DNA of 64,000 nt from the NCBI GenBank assembly GCA_012514635.1, contig JAAYZX010000006.1:1-64000 (forward strand). The letters are read 5' to 3'. This document shows, in pieces, positions 19,247 to 28,848 of this stretch; the first letter of the stretch is position 1; every line of letters begins with the position of its first letter. The notes under the pieces were generated by a model. The model was not told where the DNA came from and ran no database searches. It saw only the letters and a list, made by a program, of their open reading frames with translations. The stretch is from Actinomycetota bacterium (lineage in GTDB: Bacteria; Actinomycetota; Thermoleophilia; RBG-16-64-13). The position numbers were made by a program, and so were the translations under genes.

Positions 19247-19470
19247 TACCGGAGACGCGCGCGGGCAGCCGCAAACACCTCATCGGCCGGAATGGTGCGG
19301 GCCAAGCCGGCATCTAGTTCGGCGTCGCGGCGAAGTGCCTCCTCGACCCAAAGGCGATCGACCTCATTTTCGGAGAGATCGTCGAGACTCCGCAGGAGCT
19401 CCCGGGCAAGGTCTGCGCGCCCGGAGGGGTCCAACCGAAGTGCCTCGCGCTTGAGTTCGTCGATAGTCAT
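19246..19470 (-). CDS. Addiction-module antitoxin (TIGR02574/PF09720 type)
   Basis: 74 residues, with the family pattern MTIDELKREALRLDPSGRAD, LARELLRSLDDLSENEVDRLW and VEEALRRDAELDAG, ending in DEVFAAARARLR. Such small acidic antitoxins wrap around a ParE/RelE toxin and are easily degraded. GAGGTGAG before the ATG is a good ribosome site, and a TATAAT box lies at 19508-19513 (minus strand). Its TAA overlaps the first codon of the toxin. Confidence 0.75.
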   Translation of the reverse strand: MTIDELKREALRLDPSGRADLARELLRSLDDLSENEVDRLWVEEALRRDAELDAGLARTIPADEVFAAARARLR

Positions 19471-19507
19471 GACATCTCACCTCGCAACAAAACCAACTGC
19501 CAGCATT

Positions 19508-19513
19508 ATTATA
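19508..19513 (-). promoter_or_regulatory. -10 box of the antitoxin-toxin pair
   Basis: Perfect TATAAT on the minus strand, 38 bases before the antitoxin ATG. No clear -35 at 16-18 bases, so the promoter may be activator-dependent or poorly matched there. Confidence 0.45.
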
Positions 19514-19603
19514 CCGCCGATGGTCAGCATCGAGCCTACAACGGCGTGGCAGCCGCACCACGGCAGCTCTCTACCCTCGTAGCCAGCATCCGGACGCCGC
19601 GAT

Positions 19604-19763
19604 TCAGAACAGCTTGTCCGTCTCCACGGACGAGACAGGCCCCTGCTGCGCCAGCCGCACTATCTCGGGCCGGCTCTGGACGAGGGAGTTATAGGCGAGG
19701 GCCTCGGCCGCCCGCTTCTTGCGCTCGCACAGGGTGTAGAGGCCGGCCTTCAGCGTCGAGCAC
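19604..19763 (-). pseudogene. Decayed copy B of the DUF1156 methylase 3' end
   Basis: Encodes [20 protein letters not shown] and VQSRPEIVRLAQQGPVSSVE with its own stop at 19604-19606, homologous to the last ~40 residues of the intact methylase ([20 protein letters not shown]). Upstream it jumps to a 13-base GCGTCGAGCACCT stretch that matches the VLDA codons of the full gene, showing an internal deletion of about 120 codons. The 3' tail differs from copy A and from the full gene, so these are diverged alleles, not recent duplicates. An IS21 left end adjoins it at 19772. Confidence 0.7.
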
Positions 19764-19771
19764 CTTCTCAT

Positions 19772-20000
19772 TGTCGGCAGCAGTGTGAAACTGACCCCAT
19801 TCCATCACTTTGAAACGGACCCCCTGGTGAGCAAAGCAGGTAGGGTTCCCTCCGGAAGGACGCATGCCGAGGGAGGGGTTCGTGATCAGACTGGAGTAGT
19901 GGACGGACATTATCGCCATACACAGGCAGGGATTTTCTATCAACGCCATCGCCTGACACTGGGGCAACAGCCGGCAGGTTGTGCGCGAAACAGTGGTATG
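19772..20000 (+). mobile_element. IS21-family left-end remnant with decayed istA start
   Basis: Begins TGTCGGCAGCAGTGTGAAAC and carries the same GAAACTGACCCC and TTTGAAACGGACCCCC repeats as the left end at 9247. Then comes the istA start region (GTG ATC AGA CTG GAG) with two in-frame stops, reading VIRLE*WTDIIAIHRQGFSI, and homology fades by about 20000. No right end or istB follows. The rest up to 20140 shows nothing recognisable. Confidence 0.7.
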
Positions 20001-20140
20001 TCGAGTACGTCACGCGGTTGGGCTTCGTCCCAGGAGCGCAGCCGACAGTCCCACTCTTGCAGCTTGTGAGTTAGTTCCCTCCGCAGATATTGAACTCGGA
20101 TTCTCGACTACGCCTCGGTCTGGGTCGGCCTTGCGTCCCT

Positions 20141-20614
20141 TTACCGGTTCCGAGCGGTAGAGTGATTGGCTTGGTGTCCCTGCGCCTGTACCCAGTCGGC
20201 CAGACACTGCGTGAGGTTGACCGTGGGCAATAGCATCGATCCGGCGGCTCCGAGCGCAGTGATATGAGCCACTTCTGCGCGCAACAGACCGAAGAGGATT
20301 GAAGCTCCGTTGAAGATCAGCATCTGGAAGCGTTGCTCTTCTGGCAGGTCAGGGTCGGGGAAGGAGAAGAAACCTCGTCCGGTCACATCGATGGAATAGG
20401 GCAGTCCCCCTTCGCTGTCGGGCTTGGGCACATATCGCACGCGCAGAACGAGTTGGCGAACGCCATCGTCGGTTTTTCTCATAAGGATCTCGGGTTCTAC
20501 AGAAATGTGCCCCTCATATTCGTCCACCGTCGGGTCGAACTGCGGGTTGGTCTCCATGGAGATGTTCTCGATGAAGTAGGCTTCAAGCCGCAAAGGTGCT
20601 TTGTCCGGTTCCAT
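20141..20614 (-). CDS. SecB-like chaperone of a toxin-antitoxin-chaperone module
   Basis: 157 residues, SecB fold by pattern: LRLEAYFIENISMETNPQFD opening, a central RQLVLRVRYVPKPD strand pair, a YSIDVTGRGFFSF strand, and the SecB-like C-terminal helix region SILFGLLRAEVAHITALGAA followed by MLLPTVNLTQCLADW (the usual P-x-x-N-F/L end). SecB-like proteins placed after a HigBA-type pair are known as TAC chaperones (Mycobacterium tuberculosis Rv1957), which hold the antitoxin and protect it from aggregation and proteolysis. The gene overlaps the end of the antitoxin gene by 32 bases. General secretory SecB is unusual in actinobacteria, which also favours the TAC reading. Confidence 0.8.
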   Translation of the reverse strand: MEPDKAPLRLEAYFIENISMETNPQFDPTVDEYEGHISVEPEILMRKTDDGVRQLVLRVRYVPKPDSEGGLPYSIDVTGRGFFSFPDPDLPEEQRFQMLIFNGASILFGLLRAEVAHITALGAAGSMLLPTVNLTQCLADWVQAQGHQANHSTARNR

Positions 20615-21041
20615 CAGTCACCTCCCCGCTGGTCGCAGGTGCGGCAGACCAATCGCCACCCACAAGACGCCGTCGTTGTTGCACTGCCACGGGGACTCCC
20701 GGCGGCTCGGTGATACGGGCGAACGCTCGGGCAGTACTCTCAATAGGAGCGGACGTCATCAACCACTGTATGCCGAGGGCGACTCCCGCCTTGGCGAGAG
20801 TCTCGAGGGTCCAGTTGTGATAGCCGCGCAGGATCTTGGTCACAAAAGCGGGGCTGGTATGCATGCGCCGCGCCAGCTCAGCCTGACTGATGCCCAGCCG
20901 CTCGAGCTGTGCGACAACTAGATCGGCGACATCCAGCTTTAGCTTCTCGCTCCAGTATTCAGGGTGCTGCCGAGCCCATTCGATATCGCTCTGGAAGTCT
21001 TCGTCGTCTTCCAGCACTGTCTCATACACAATTTCGCTCAT
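20583..21041 (-). CDS. HigA-like antitoxin with C-terminal chaperone-addiction tail
   Basis: 152 residues. The N-terminal ~50 residues are acidic (VYETVLEDDEDFQSDIEWA); the XRE helix-turn-helix is LGISQAELARRMHTSPAFVT followed by LRGYHNWTLETLAKAGVAL. The C-terminal ~45 residues (PPGVPVAVQQRRRLVGGDWS and beyond) are an unstructured extension, as expected for the chaperone-addiction (ChAD) region of TAC antitoxins. Its ATG at 21041 overlaps the toxin stop, and its 3' end overlaps the chaperone gene. It likely represses the module and blocks the toxin. Confidence 0.85.
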   Translation of the reverse strand: MSEIVYETVLEDDEDFQSDIEWARQHPEYWSEKLKLDVADLVVAQLERLGISQAELARRMHTSPAFVTKILRGYHNWTLETLAKAGVALGIQWLMTSAPIESTARAFARITEPPGVPVAVQQRRRLVGGDWSAAPATSGEVTDGTGQSTFAA

Positions 21042-21472
21042 TAGAATTCCCTCAATGGTCTTATGCCCCTCTGCACAACCACCCTCAGTCCTTCGGAATC
21101 CGACTCACACGCCCTGAGGAATGCCTCGCGTCTCGATTTTGCACGTTCTATGGCTCCCTTGGGAGTCTTTCTCTGCGCCTTGACGAAACACGAGTCGATG
21201 ATGAAGAAGCAACTCTCGTGCTGAAAGAACGTGACGCGCAACCCTCCCCGCGTTTTCGCCTCCCAGATACCATCCTCCAGATGATTGAAGTTCTGCTTCT
21301 TGGAAGAGACTCCGGTATCCGCCAAACGCTCCAGCCGCTGAATCATGGTCGCCATCTCTCCGCGGCGGTCCTTCATTTGTTGCGTCCGGAACGCTCGGTA
21401 ATCATGCTCGTCGCCCAGCTCCAACGCATACAGCGAGTACCTGCCTCCGTCGAGTACGAAGCGGATCTTCAC
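21041..21472 (-). CDS. HigB/Gp49-like toxin of the TAC module
   Basis: 143 residues, GTG start. The RelE-superfamily Gp49-like pattern is clear: HLEDGIWEAKTRGGLRVTFF and SCFFIIDSCFVKAQRKTPKG, with AIERAKSRREAFLRA at the end of the fold and a C-terminal tail to 21041. Such toxins cut mRNA in the translating ribosome. It is the first gene of the three-gene module toxin-antitoxin-chaperone. A CATATAAG element at about 21490-21500 (minus strand) may be its -10 box. It sits 60 bases beyond the stop of the intact methylase gene. Confidence 0.8.
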   Translation of the reverse strand: MKIRFVLDGGRYSLYALELGDEHDYRAFRTQQMKDRRGEMATMIQRLERLADTGVSSKKQNFNHLEDGIWEAKTRGGLRVTFFQHESCFFIIDSCFVKAQRKTPKGAIERAKSRREAFLRACESDSEGLRVVVQRGIRPLREF

Positions 21473-21532
21473 GGCAGCATTAACTTATATGATAATGGTC
21501 GAAACATCAAGGGCCAGTTCTTACCCTTTCAA

Positions 21533-24415
21533 CTAGAAGAGGGTCCCGGGCTCTCCGGCGGCAGTAGAACGTTCACTCGCCAGCCGCACGATCTCAGGCC
21601 AGCTCTGGACGAGGGAATTATAGGAGAGGGCCTCGGCCGCCCGCTTCTTGCGCTCGCACAGGGTGTAGAGGCGGTAGCAGAGTTCGCGCGCCGTCTCGGC
21701 CTGTGAGCCCAGCTTGGCCACCAGCTCGGCGGCGGCAGCCTCTCCGCCTTCGTTCAGCACGCGGATCAGATGATGCACAGTCTCCCAGTTGGTGAGACGC
21801 TTGTCGATGGCCGGGTCCCAGTCCGCCAGCAACTCCTCAGGACGAAGGAGGCGCACCTTGCCGGCTCCGGAGACCAGGATGCCTGCTTCGGCCATCCCGG
21901 AGACACTGGTGTTCTTAGCGGTGGATAGCGTCTCTGCTACGCCGAACTCCCCCTCTTCGAAGCCGTGCTGCTCGAACCAGGCGAGCGCCCAGCGGCTGTC
22001 GGCATCGAAGTCGCCCTCCTGCTCCGCCAATGCCTCGTCCAAAGTCTGGTTGATAAGTGCCAGAGCGTCACGCACCGTGAGCGGCGAGCCTTGGGCGTCG
22101 AGCACCTGCGAGTAGCGGGTGAAGACGGCCATGCCCGGACCTATGGCCGCCTGAGCCAGGTCGACCGGGGCGATGTTGCCGCGCTGGAGATGGGCCAGAG
22201 CCTGTGGGAGCTCAGCCCTGAGGGCGGCGATAAACTCACGGCGGGTGGTGGGTTGCGCGGCCGGGTCACGGGGGCGACAGACCAGGACGATGCTGGAAGC
22301 AAGGGCGTTGGTGTCGTTCCCGATCATGCGGCCTTGTCTTTCTGTGCGCATCGGCCAAGTGCCGCTTACAGAAAAGCCGGCACGGATCACCGCGTCGAGG
22401 AATGTCTCCCAGCCGGTACTCGCTGTGCCACCGTCACTCTCGGTCTCGGACTGTTTGAAAGCGTAGTAAATCGTGGTGGGAAAGGCTGGGTGAGACTGCT
22501 CAACCAGCCGGCTCATCGCTTGTGTCATGCCCTCAAGAAAGAAATGCTCGGCCTTCTCTCTACTTCCGTGTCGATAGGGTGTGGCCACCAGTTCCTCCGC
22601 TTTGGGCACCGCGAGCGTTGCGAAGAGATCGGGGAACATCCCTTTCAGGGATCGCCGAAGCCAGACGTAGAAGTAGTCCGACAGGTCAGCGTAACCGATG
22701 TTGTCGTAGTAGGGTGGATCCGTGGAGACGAGCTTGTCGGCCGATAGCAGGCTGCTCACGGCATCGCCCTGTCCAGCATACCCCGGCGCAGAGTCGACCA
22801 GGTAATCGATACCCATTGCCACGTAGCTTAGGCACTTCGCGAAGTTTCCACCGGAATCGCTGAACGGGTTTGCCTCGGCATGGTCCCACGCCATGGGAAT
22901 GGCTTGGCGCCCGAAGAGGTGCGTCACTAGTTCGTTCTTCGGCTGGTTGGCCCAGATACAGAGGTTCGACCAGAAGTCTGCCGACCGACTGATGCCGCAC
23001 CCCAAATACACCCCCACCGCCTCCGCATACGCCCCCGCCCCGGTCCCTCCATCGCGCAGCGGCACCCCATCATCCGGCAGCCCCGCGGCCGCGGTGTCGC
23101 TCTTGACCCGCTCCATGGCTTCGCCGACAAGATCCGAGAAGGTGGTCAGCGCCACCAGCTGGCGAGGAGTGAAGAGGTCGCCGAACGTGGTCAGGCCGTA
23201 GTTGGGCGTCTTGAAGTCGCGCGGGTTATCGGGCAGCACCATCTCCGGTTTCCACTCCGGCTTCGCCTCCCGTGCTACCGTCTCGTGCTCCGGGGTTGGC
23301 GTCAGATACACCCGCCCCCGGTCACCCTCAGCCACGATGGCCATCAGCCGCGCCCCCATGTGCCCGGCCTGGCCCTCGGCCCTGATGTGGTCGTACGTGA
23401 CCGGCACACCCGACATCAGACATCGGAAGGCGGCGCGCTTGCCTGCCGTGGTACCAAGCTTCGCCGCCTCCACATCCTCCGCCTTCCCCCCCTTCACCGT
23501 GAAACGGTAACCGCCTTCCTCGATGACGGGCTCCACATAGGCCTCCTTGCCCTTCTTGGTGGAGAGCATGAAGGTAGAGATGAGCGGCACCTCCACGTCG
23601 GCAAACGCCGGGTTGGGGCTCCTCACGGTGCGGGCCCACAACCAGGCGATGACGGTGAGGCTGCGGCCCACGTAGGGTTCGAGGTCGGGGCGCTCCTTGA
23701 CCATCTCGGCTGTGATCTCGATCTTGGGATAGAGATGCCCGATGCGCTTCTCGGCCTCGTCGCGCATCCACCTGCCGTAGTAGCGAACGTCTTCGGCGAG
23801 GCCCTGGGCTCCCTTCCACTCCCGGGCGATGAGCGCCTTCTCAGTGCGGGCCTCGGGGTTCACCGGCGCTCGACCGGCGAACTTGGGCGGGATCTCGATC
23901 ATGGCCTTGTTGATGAGCACCGCCACCGGGTTAAGATCGCTCGCGTAGGCTTCCAGCCCCAGGCGCTGGGCTTCTAACGGTAGGGCTCCTCCGCCGGCGA
24001 AGGGGTCGTGAAAGGCGGGCAGCTTGTCGCGGTCGAAGAGCTCACTAGCCCGGGGATGGTCGGCGTTCTCGGCACAGGCGCGCCGCCAACTCTGCCAGAT
24101 CTCGTCGCGGGCCGCTTGGAGCACGGTCTCGTTGGTGGTGTTCTCCCACAGCACCAGGTCTTCGATAATCTTGAAGAGGCGCTGCCGCTCTTTCTCCTGC
24201 GCCTTCTCAGTGGGGAAGAGGTCGGAATAGCTCGAAGGATCGTCCACCATCTGGGCGAAGATGACCGCCCGGGCCGCCGCCAGCGGACGGCGTGCCCACC
24301 ACAGATGCAGGGTGCTCGGATGACCGTGACGGATGGACTTCTCCCGGGCTGCCGCCTTGTTGATGGCATCCAGCGGGAGGGCTACTTCGATGAGTTTCTT
24401 CTTGGTGACGGTCAT
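21533..24415 (-). CDS. DUF1156 adenine-specific DNA methyltransferase
   Basis: 960 residues. Opening [20 protein letters not shown] and [20 protein letters not shown] (about 8-48) is the DUF1156 signature. AdoMet motif I is [20 protein letters not shown] (137-156) and the catalytic motif IV is [20 protein letters not shown] near residue 570, so it is an intact amino-methyltransferase (N6-adenine or N4-cytosine). The C-terminal part (about 770-960) is the region copied in two decayed fragments at 18542 and 19604. In known locus types the enzyme marks self DNA for a system with DUF499 ATPase and SNF2 helicase. Target site cannot be told from the sequence. The ATG at 24415 follows a modest AGCAGGT ribosome site. 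Confidence 0.9.
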   Translation of the reverse strand: MTVTKKKLIEVALPLDAINKAAAREKSIRHGHPSTLHLWWARRPLAAARAVIFAQMVDDPSSYSDLFPTEKAQEKERQRLFKIIEDLVLWENTTNETVLQAARDEIWQSWRRACAENADHPRASELFDRDKLPAFHDPFAGGGALPLEAQRLGLEAYASDLNPVAVLINKAMIEIPPKFAGRAPVNPEARTEKALIAREWKGAQGLAEDVRYYGRWMRDEAEKRIGHLYPKIEITAEMVKERPDLEPYVGRSLTVIAWLWARTVRSPNPAFADVEVPLISTFMLSTKKGKEAYVEPVIEEGGYRFTVKGGKAEDVEAAKLGTTAGKRAAFRCLMSGVPVTYDHIRAEGQAGHMGARLMAIVAEGDRGRVYLTPTPEHETVAREAKPEWKPEMVLPDNPRDFKTPNYGLTTFGDLFTPRQLVALTTFSDLVGEAMERVKSDTAAAGLPDDGVPLRDGGTGAGAYAEAVGVYLGCGISRSADFWSNLCIWANQPKNELVTHLFGRQAIPMAWDHAEANPFSDSGGNFAKCLSYVAMGIDYLVDSAPGYAGQGDAVSSLLSADKLVSTDPPYYDNIGYADLSDYFYVWLRRSLKGMFPDLFATLAVPKAEELVATPYRHGSREKAEHFFLEGMTQAMSRLVEQSHPAFPTTIYYAFKQSETESDGGTASTGWETFLDAVIRAGFSVSGTWPMRTERQGRMIGNDTNALASSIVLVCRPRDPAAQPTTRREFIAALRAELPQALAHLQRGNIAPVDLAQAAIGPGMAVFTRYSQVLDAQGSPLTVRDALALINQTLDEALAEQEGDFDADSRWALAWFEQHGFEEGEFGVAETLSTAKNTSVSGMAEAGILVSGAGKVRLLRPEELLADWDPAIDKRLTNWETVHHLIRVLNEGGEAAAAELVAKLGSQAETARELCYRLYTLCERKKRAAEALSYNSLVQSWPEIVRLASERSTAAGEPGTLF

Positions 24416-24611
24416 CGGTTACCTGCTTGGAGCCGGCGATTGGGTCGTGATCGGGTGTTGTCACGACTCCTCGTCTTCACAATCAGCCGCCTGGGTTTGA
24501 CGATTACTTGACGATTCCCGGCGTTCTCGGAAGCGATAGCGAGTGAGTCTCCCCAACACTGCGGCGTGTCAGCCACATTCCCGTCCGATGTCTCGATTAC
24601 CTTGGTCGGCA
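24416..24611. other. Gap between methylase and MNT gene
   Basis: 196 bases with no supported gene; a 66-codon minus-strand frame crosses it but shows no family pattern. No HEPN partner for the MNT protein is found here. Confidence 0.4.
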
Positions 24612-24959
24612 CTACCCCGCGCCTCTTCCCGCTCCCTGTCGAGTTGTCTCTCGGCCAGCAGGCGCATACTGCACCTCAGCCGCCCGCAGGACGTCATCGC
24701 GGAAGTAACGGGAGAGATCTTGTGCCGTGCGCAGGTCAACAGGCCGTCCGCCCAAGAGAGCGGAGAGTTCCGCCTCCATGCCCTCTAGGGCGATCAAGCC
24801 GGGGGCACGGCCGGGCTCGAACTCCACCAGTAGGTCCACGTCGCTGTCCGGGCGTTCCCTACCGGTGAGATGGGAGCCGAACAGCGAGAGGCGGCAGATG
24901 TGATGCCGCCGGCAGAAACGCGCCAGCGTCATTTTGTCAATTATCAGGTGTGTGGCCAT
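24612..24959 (-). CDS. MNT-type minimal nucleotidyltransferase
   Basis: 115 residues. The core RLSLFGSHLTGRERPDSDVD (residues ~23-42) holds the GSxxxG and DxD motifs of minimal nucleotidyltransferases, followed by LLVEFEPGRAPGLIALEGME and GGRPVDLRTAQDLSRYF. In type VII modules such a protein AMPylates and silences a HEPN toxin; no HEPN gene is adjacent, although the DUF499 protein of this locus has a HEPN-like N-terminus. GGGGGGAGG upstream is a strong ribosome site. It lies between helicase and methylase on the same strand. Confidence 0.8.
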   Translation of the reverse strand: MATHLIIDKMTLARFCRRHHICRLSLFGSHLTGRERPDSDVDLLVEFEPGRAPGLIALEGMEAELSALLGGRPVDLRTAQDLSRYFRDDVLRAAEVQYAPAGRETTRQGAGRGAG

Positions 24960-25029
24960 TGGCGCCTCCCCCCCAGAGTCTCGGGACAGCCCTGGACAAC
25001 CTCATTGTACGTCACGCGCAGCCGCTCGT

Positions 25030-28000
25030 TCACTGCGGCGCCTCCGCCCGCGCCAGCAACTCGGCCAAGTCGTAGTTCATGCTCGTCACTCCGAAATCGG
25101 GCTCTCTGCGGAACGGTCGCCGGACGTGATAGGCGTCGTGGGTCCCATCCTCGTTGAAGAGGACGATGGCCAGGATGTAGTCGTCGGGCTTGTTCAACGA
25201 GTAGAGCACCTCGTTCTTGGTCACGGTGATGGTGTCGGCTTCCGCAACCCGGCCCTTCACCTCGATGAAGCGCAGCCGTCCGGTGCCGGATATGCGGCTC
25301 TCGATGTCGTAGCCGAGTCTCTCGAACTCCCGGTCGACGGGTTCGAAACCCAAGTCGCGCTCCAAATCCATGATGATGGCGCGGGCGCGGGCGGCGACCT
25401 CTTGCGTATCGATACGCACGCCGCCCAATGCAGATACCTCGGCGATTTCGGGTGCGGGCGATTCGCCCTTCATGGCTGCGATGAGTCCCATCGGCATGAT
25501 CAGGACTCCTCCCAACACCACCGGTGGAAGCGGTGAGATCTGCGCCTCGCGTTTGAGTTCGTCCAGGCGTTTGTACATGCGGGCCTGCAGATCGTCCGCC
25601 CGCTTGCGCGCCTCGCCGGAGTTGAGCTTCGCGTTGGGTTTACCGGCCTCCTCCTGGGCCTTGAGAACGGCGGCACGGTGGTCCCAGTAGGTGATCTCCT
25701 TAGTAAGTCGGGCCTTAACGGCGGCTTCGGTCTTTTCAATCAGGGCCACCCTCTCTTCTTTGATCTCTGCCAGGTGATCGGGTACCACGTGTTCGATCGC
25801 ATAGCCTTGGACCTTCTGTTCCAAAGCCCCGCAGATCCAGGCGCACTCCGGACGTTCGAGCAGTGCATCGATGTCGATCTCACCATCCGCCACCGGCCGA
25901 TAGTCCAGATAGGGAGCGTAATGGATGTGGCGCGTCACCCCATCGGCCCCCATCTCCACGTAAAGGAGGCGCTTGGATATCGTCCGCCGGTCGCCCGATC
26001 GGGTGGTGCTTGCGTCTTGCAGGGCGTGCTCCAAATAGAAGAGCAGGCGAGGTTCAGTGCCGGGGTTGTTCTCGTCGACCAGCACGGCTCCACGCTTAAG
26101 AAGGTCGCGATGCCGCTCAAGTGTCAGATCGATGACCGAGTCGAGCAACGGATGACCCGGGCAGATGAAGGCTGCCAAAGGTTGACCTACGGGGGCGACT
26201 AGGTCTTTCTCGAAAGCAATGCGTTCATAACGTGGAAGGACCGGTTCCCCCATGCCGATGATGCGGTCGCGTGCCCGCACCGGAGCCGGCACGCGGGTGA
26301 TCTGGTAGCGTCGCGGCTCCCGTTGTTTAGCGCTGCCCCCCAAGCGCCGGAAGGCCTCCAAGAAGAACGACTCAACATAATTAGGCTGGAGCCGACGGGC
26401 CTCAGCCCTCTCCATCTTTTCGCGCACACGTTGGACACGACTGATATCCATGGAATCGCGGGCCAGAGCGTGATCGGCCAGAAGGGTCTGCAGATGACCG
26501 CGGTCGAAGGCGTTCTCCACCGCCTGGGTCAAGCGTAACCTCACGTCTTCGCGCTCGCCGTAACGGATGGCCTCGATGAGAAGATCCCGCAGAGTGCGCC
26601 CCTCGAACTGGAGCTTGCCCATCACGTCGAAGACCTGACCGCCCAGCGCCTCGCGCGCTTGGGCCAACTTATCGAGAAGGCGTTGGTAGACATCGCCCTC
26701 GCGGGTCTCCTCGGCCACCAGGTTCCACAAGTGACATACTTCAGTCTGGCCGATACGATGGATGCGACCGAAGCGCTGCTCGATGCGGTTGGGGTTCCAG
26801 GGCAAATCGTAGTTGACCATGAGATGGGCCCGCTGGAGGTTGATACCCTCACCTGCGGCATCCGTGGCAAGAAGAACCTGCACCTCGGGATCGAACTTGA
26901 AGGCCTCCTGGGCCTTGAGACGATTTTCGCGACCCATGCCGCCGTGGATAACCACCACCGCCTCCGGCCGGCCAAGAAGAGTGCTTATGCGATCCTGCAG
27001 ATACGAGAGTGTATCCCTGTGCTCGGTGAAGATGACCAGTTTCTGATGCGGAGAGGCCACGGGCCGCGGCACCGCTTCAGACTCAGGCGGTACGAACGAA
27101 CTCTCAGTGAGACCTCGCGTCGGCACCAGATCGGGTCCGGGCGCCTCGTCCGCTCCTGCCGCGCCTTCCCTGATGATGCCGAAGCCTGAAGCCGCACCTT
27201 GATCAGTGACGGGGTTGACCGCGAACACCTCCCCCAGGAGGTTGGCCAGCTCGCGCCACTTGGTGTCAGAGCCACTTCGCCGCACGACAAGAGCCAAGGA
27301 CTCCAGGCGCTTCAGAGCGTCGATCTCGGCTTTGAGTTCGGTGATGGTGCGGGCCGCCGTCGCCTGGTCGAGGACTTTTCCTTCAGTCTCTTCCACTTCG
27401 CCTTCTGGGGCTTCCTCGAGATCTTCGAGGTAGTCGGCATCCACCAAGGGAGTCTCCTTGAGCCACCCGACCATCCCCCCTCTCTTCAGCACTTCGAGCT
27501 CACGCAGACGGCCCTCGAGCCTCTCTCGGCGACGGCGCAGCGACTGATAGATGGCCTCGGGCGACGAAGCCAGGCGCCGCTGCAGGATGGTGAGGGCGAA
27601 ACCGACCGTACGCACACGCCCATCGTTTTCCAAAGCCTCGGCACGATTGAACTCCTCACGCACGTAGTCGGTGACGGCTTTGTAGAGGTGGGCCTCGTCA
27701 TCGGACAGCCGGAAGGGCACGGTGTAGGCCATCCGTTCGGGGAAGAGCGGGGTGCCGTCGAATCTCAAGAGCCCCTCTTTGACCACCCGACGCATGAGGT
27801 CGGAGACGTCACTGACATGAACCCCATCACGGAAACGACCCTCGAAACGATCGCCATCAAGCAGCGACATAAACAGTTGGAAGTCTTCTTCCTTGCCGTT
27901 ATGCGGCGTGGCGGTCATCAAGAGGAAGTGCCGCGTGAGTCCGCCCAGGAGCCGACCCAGTTTATGACGCTTGGTGTATTTGACCTCTCCTCCGAAGAAG

Positions 28001-28725
28001 CCCGCCGACATCTTGTGGGCCTCGTCACAGACGACCAGATCCCAACCGCAGTCGGGGGCCTGGAGTTTCTGCTGCACTTCTTCGTTGCGGGAGAGCATAT
28101 CCAGACGAGCGATGGCCAGATTGGTCTCGAGGAACCAATTGCCCGTACCGGCCGCCTCCAGATTGTCTTTGGTCATTATCTGAAAGCGCAGCTGGAATCG
28201 CCGCAGGAGTTCGTCCTGCCACTGCTCCACCAGGCCGCCGGGGCAGACCACGAGACACCGCCTAAGATCGCCTCGAGCCATGAGCTCTTTGATGAGCAGC
28301 CCGGCCATGATGGTCTTACCTGCGCCGGGGTCATCGGCCAGCAAGAAGCGCAGGGGTTGACGCGGGAGCATGGATTCGTACACCGCGGTGATCTGGTGCG
28401 GCAACGGATCGACCATCGACGTATGGACCGCCAACACCGGGTCAAACAGGTGGGCCAGGTGGATGCGCTGCGCCTCCGACACCAGCCTGAAGAGTGCCCC
28501 GTCACCATCGAAGCTCCAGGGCCGCCCCACCTCGACCACCTCGAAGCGGGGCTCGTCGTGGCGGTAAAGGATCTCGTTGGCCACCTTACCGGTGGCAGTC
28601 TTATAGGTGAGCTCGAGTGCGTCGGAGCCGTACCATTGGACGCCGACCACGGTGATCAGGCCATCGGGCACGATGCCCCGCACGGCGCAGTTGGGCAACA
28701 GCTCTTCAAGACGGCTCAATGACAT
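25030..28725 (-). CDS. SNF2-family helicase with C-terminal DUF3883
   Basis: 1231 residues. Motif I DPGAGKTIMAGLLIKELMA (132-150), motif II DEAH (234-237), motif III MTATPHNGKEEDF, and the helicase C half with LMVNYDLPWNPNRIEQRFGR and IHRIGQ near residue 650. The last ~140 residues are DUF3883 (FEPVDREFERLGYDIESR, then RLRFIEVKGRVAEADTI), whose E-x-K resembles a PD-(D/E)XK nuclease core. It is the probable DNA-translocating, perhaps cutting, part of the locus. The ribosome site GGGGAGG directly abuts the ATG at 28725, so the TTG two codons later (28719) is a better placed start. It is the first gene of the minus-strand island. Confidence 0.9.
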   Translation of the reverse strand: MSLSRLEELLPNCAVRGIVPDGLITVVGVQWYGSDALELTYKTATGKVANEILYRHDEPRFEVVEVGRPWSFDGDGALFRLVSEAQRIHLAHLFDPVLAVHTSMVDPLPHQITAVYESMLPRQPLRFLLADDPGAGKTIMAGLLIKELMARGDLRRCLVVCPGGLVEQWQDELLRRFQLRFQIMTKDNLEAAGTGNWFLETNLAIARLDMLSRNEEVQQKLQAPDCGWDLVVCDEAHKMSAGFFGGEVKYTKRHKLGRLLGGLTRHFLLMTATPHNGKEEDFQLFMSLLDGDRFEGRFRDGVHVSDVSDLMRRVVKEGLLRFDGTPLFPERMAYTVPFRLSDDEAHLYKAVTDYVREEFNRAEALENDGRVRTVGFALTILQRRLASSPEAIYQSLRRRRERLEGRLRELEVLKRGGMVGWLKETPLVDADYLEDLEEAPEGEVEETEGKVLDQATAARTITELKAEIDALKRLESLALVVRRSGSDTKWRELANLLGEVFAVNPVTDQGAASGFGIIREGAAGADEAPGPDLVPTRGLTESSFVPPESEAVPRPVASPHQKLVIFTEHRDTLSYLQDRISTLLGRPEAVVVIHGGMGRENRLKAQEAFKFDPEVQVLLATDAAGEGINLQRAHLMVNYDLPWNPNRIEQRFGRIHRIGQTEVCHLWNLVAEETREGDVYQRLLDKLAQAREALGGQVFDVMGKLQFEGRTLRDLLIEAIRYGEREDVRLRLTQAVENAFDRGHLQTLLADHALARDSMDISRVQRVREKMERAEARRLQPNYVESFFLEAFRRLGGSAKQREPRRYQITRVPAPVRARDRIIGMGEPVLPRYERIAFEKDLVAPVGQPLAAFICPGHPLLDSVIDLTLERHRDLLKRGAVLVDENNPGTEPRLLFYLEHALQDASTTRSGDRRTISKRLLYVEMGADGVTRHIHYAPYLDYRPVADGEIDIDALLERPECAWICGALEQKVQGYAIEHVVPDHLAEIKEERVALIEKTEAAVKARLTKEITYWDHRAAVLKAQEEAGKPNAKLNSGEARKRADDLQARMYKRLDELKREAQISPLPPVVLGGVLIMPMGLIAAMKGESPAPEIAEVSALGGVRIDTQEVAARARAIIMDLERDLGFEPVDREFERLGYDIESRISGTGRLRFIEVKGRVAEADTITVTKNEVLYSLNKPDDYILAIVLFNEDGTHDAYHVRRPFRREPDFGVTSMNYDLAELLARAEAPQ

Positions 28726-28818
28726 CCTCCCCTGTTCACCTAACCGGCACGGGCACCCGGCAGCTCAGGCACCCGGCGGCACGGGCAGCCGGAGCCCGGC
28801 CTCAACCTGCGCTCCATA

Positions 28819-28848
28819 TTACAACCTAGGTCGGATAGACAATATACT
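28819..28848 (+). promoter_or_regulatory. Promoter for csbD-like gene
   Basis: TTACAA (28819-28824) and TATACT (28843-28848) with an 18-base spacer. A GGGTAT at 28972-28977 recalls the -10 of Gram-positive stress sigma-B promoters that drive csbD, but I see no matching -35. The stretch 28740-28800 is a GC-rich low-complexity run with two GGCACGGGCA copies. No other gene is seen in 28726-29033. Confidence 0.45.

Noticed and set aside
24412-24612. 66-codon minus-strand frame between methylase and MNT genes
   Set aside because: Overlaps the methylase start and has no recognisable pattern; no HEPN motif.
27199-28722. 507-codon plus-strand frame
   Set aside because: Antisense shadow of the SNF2 helicase gene.
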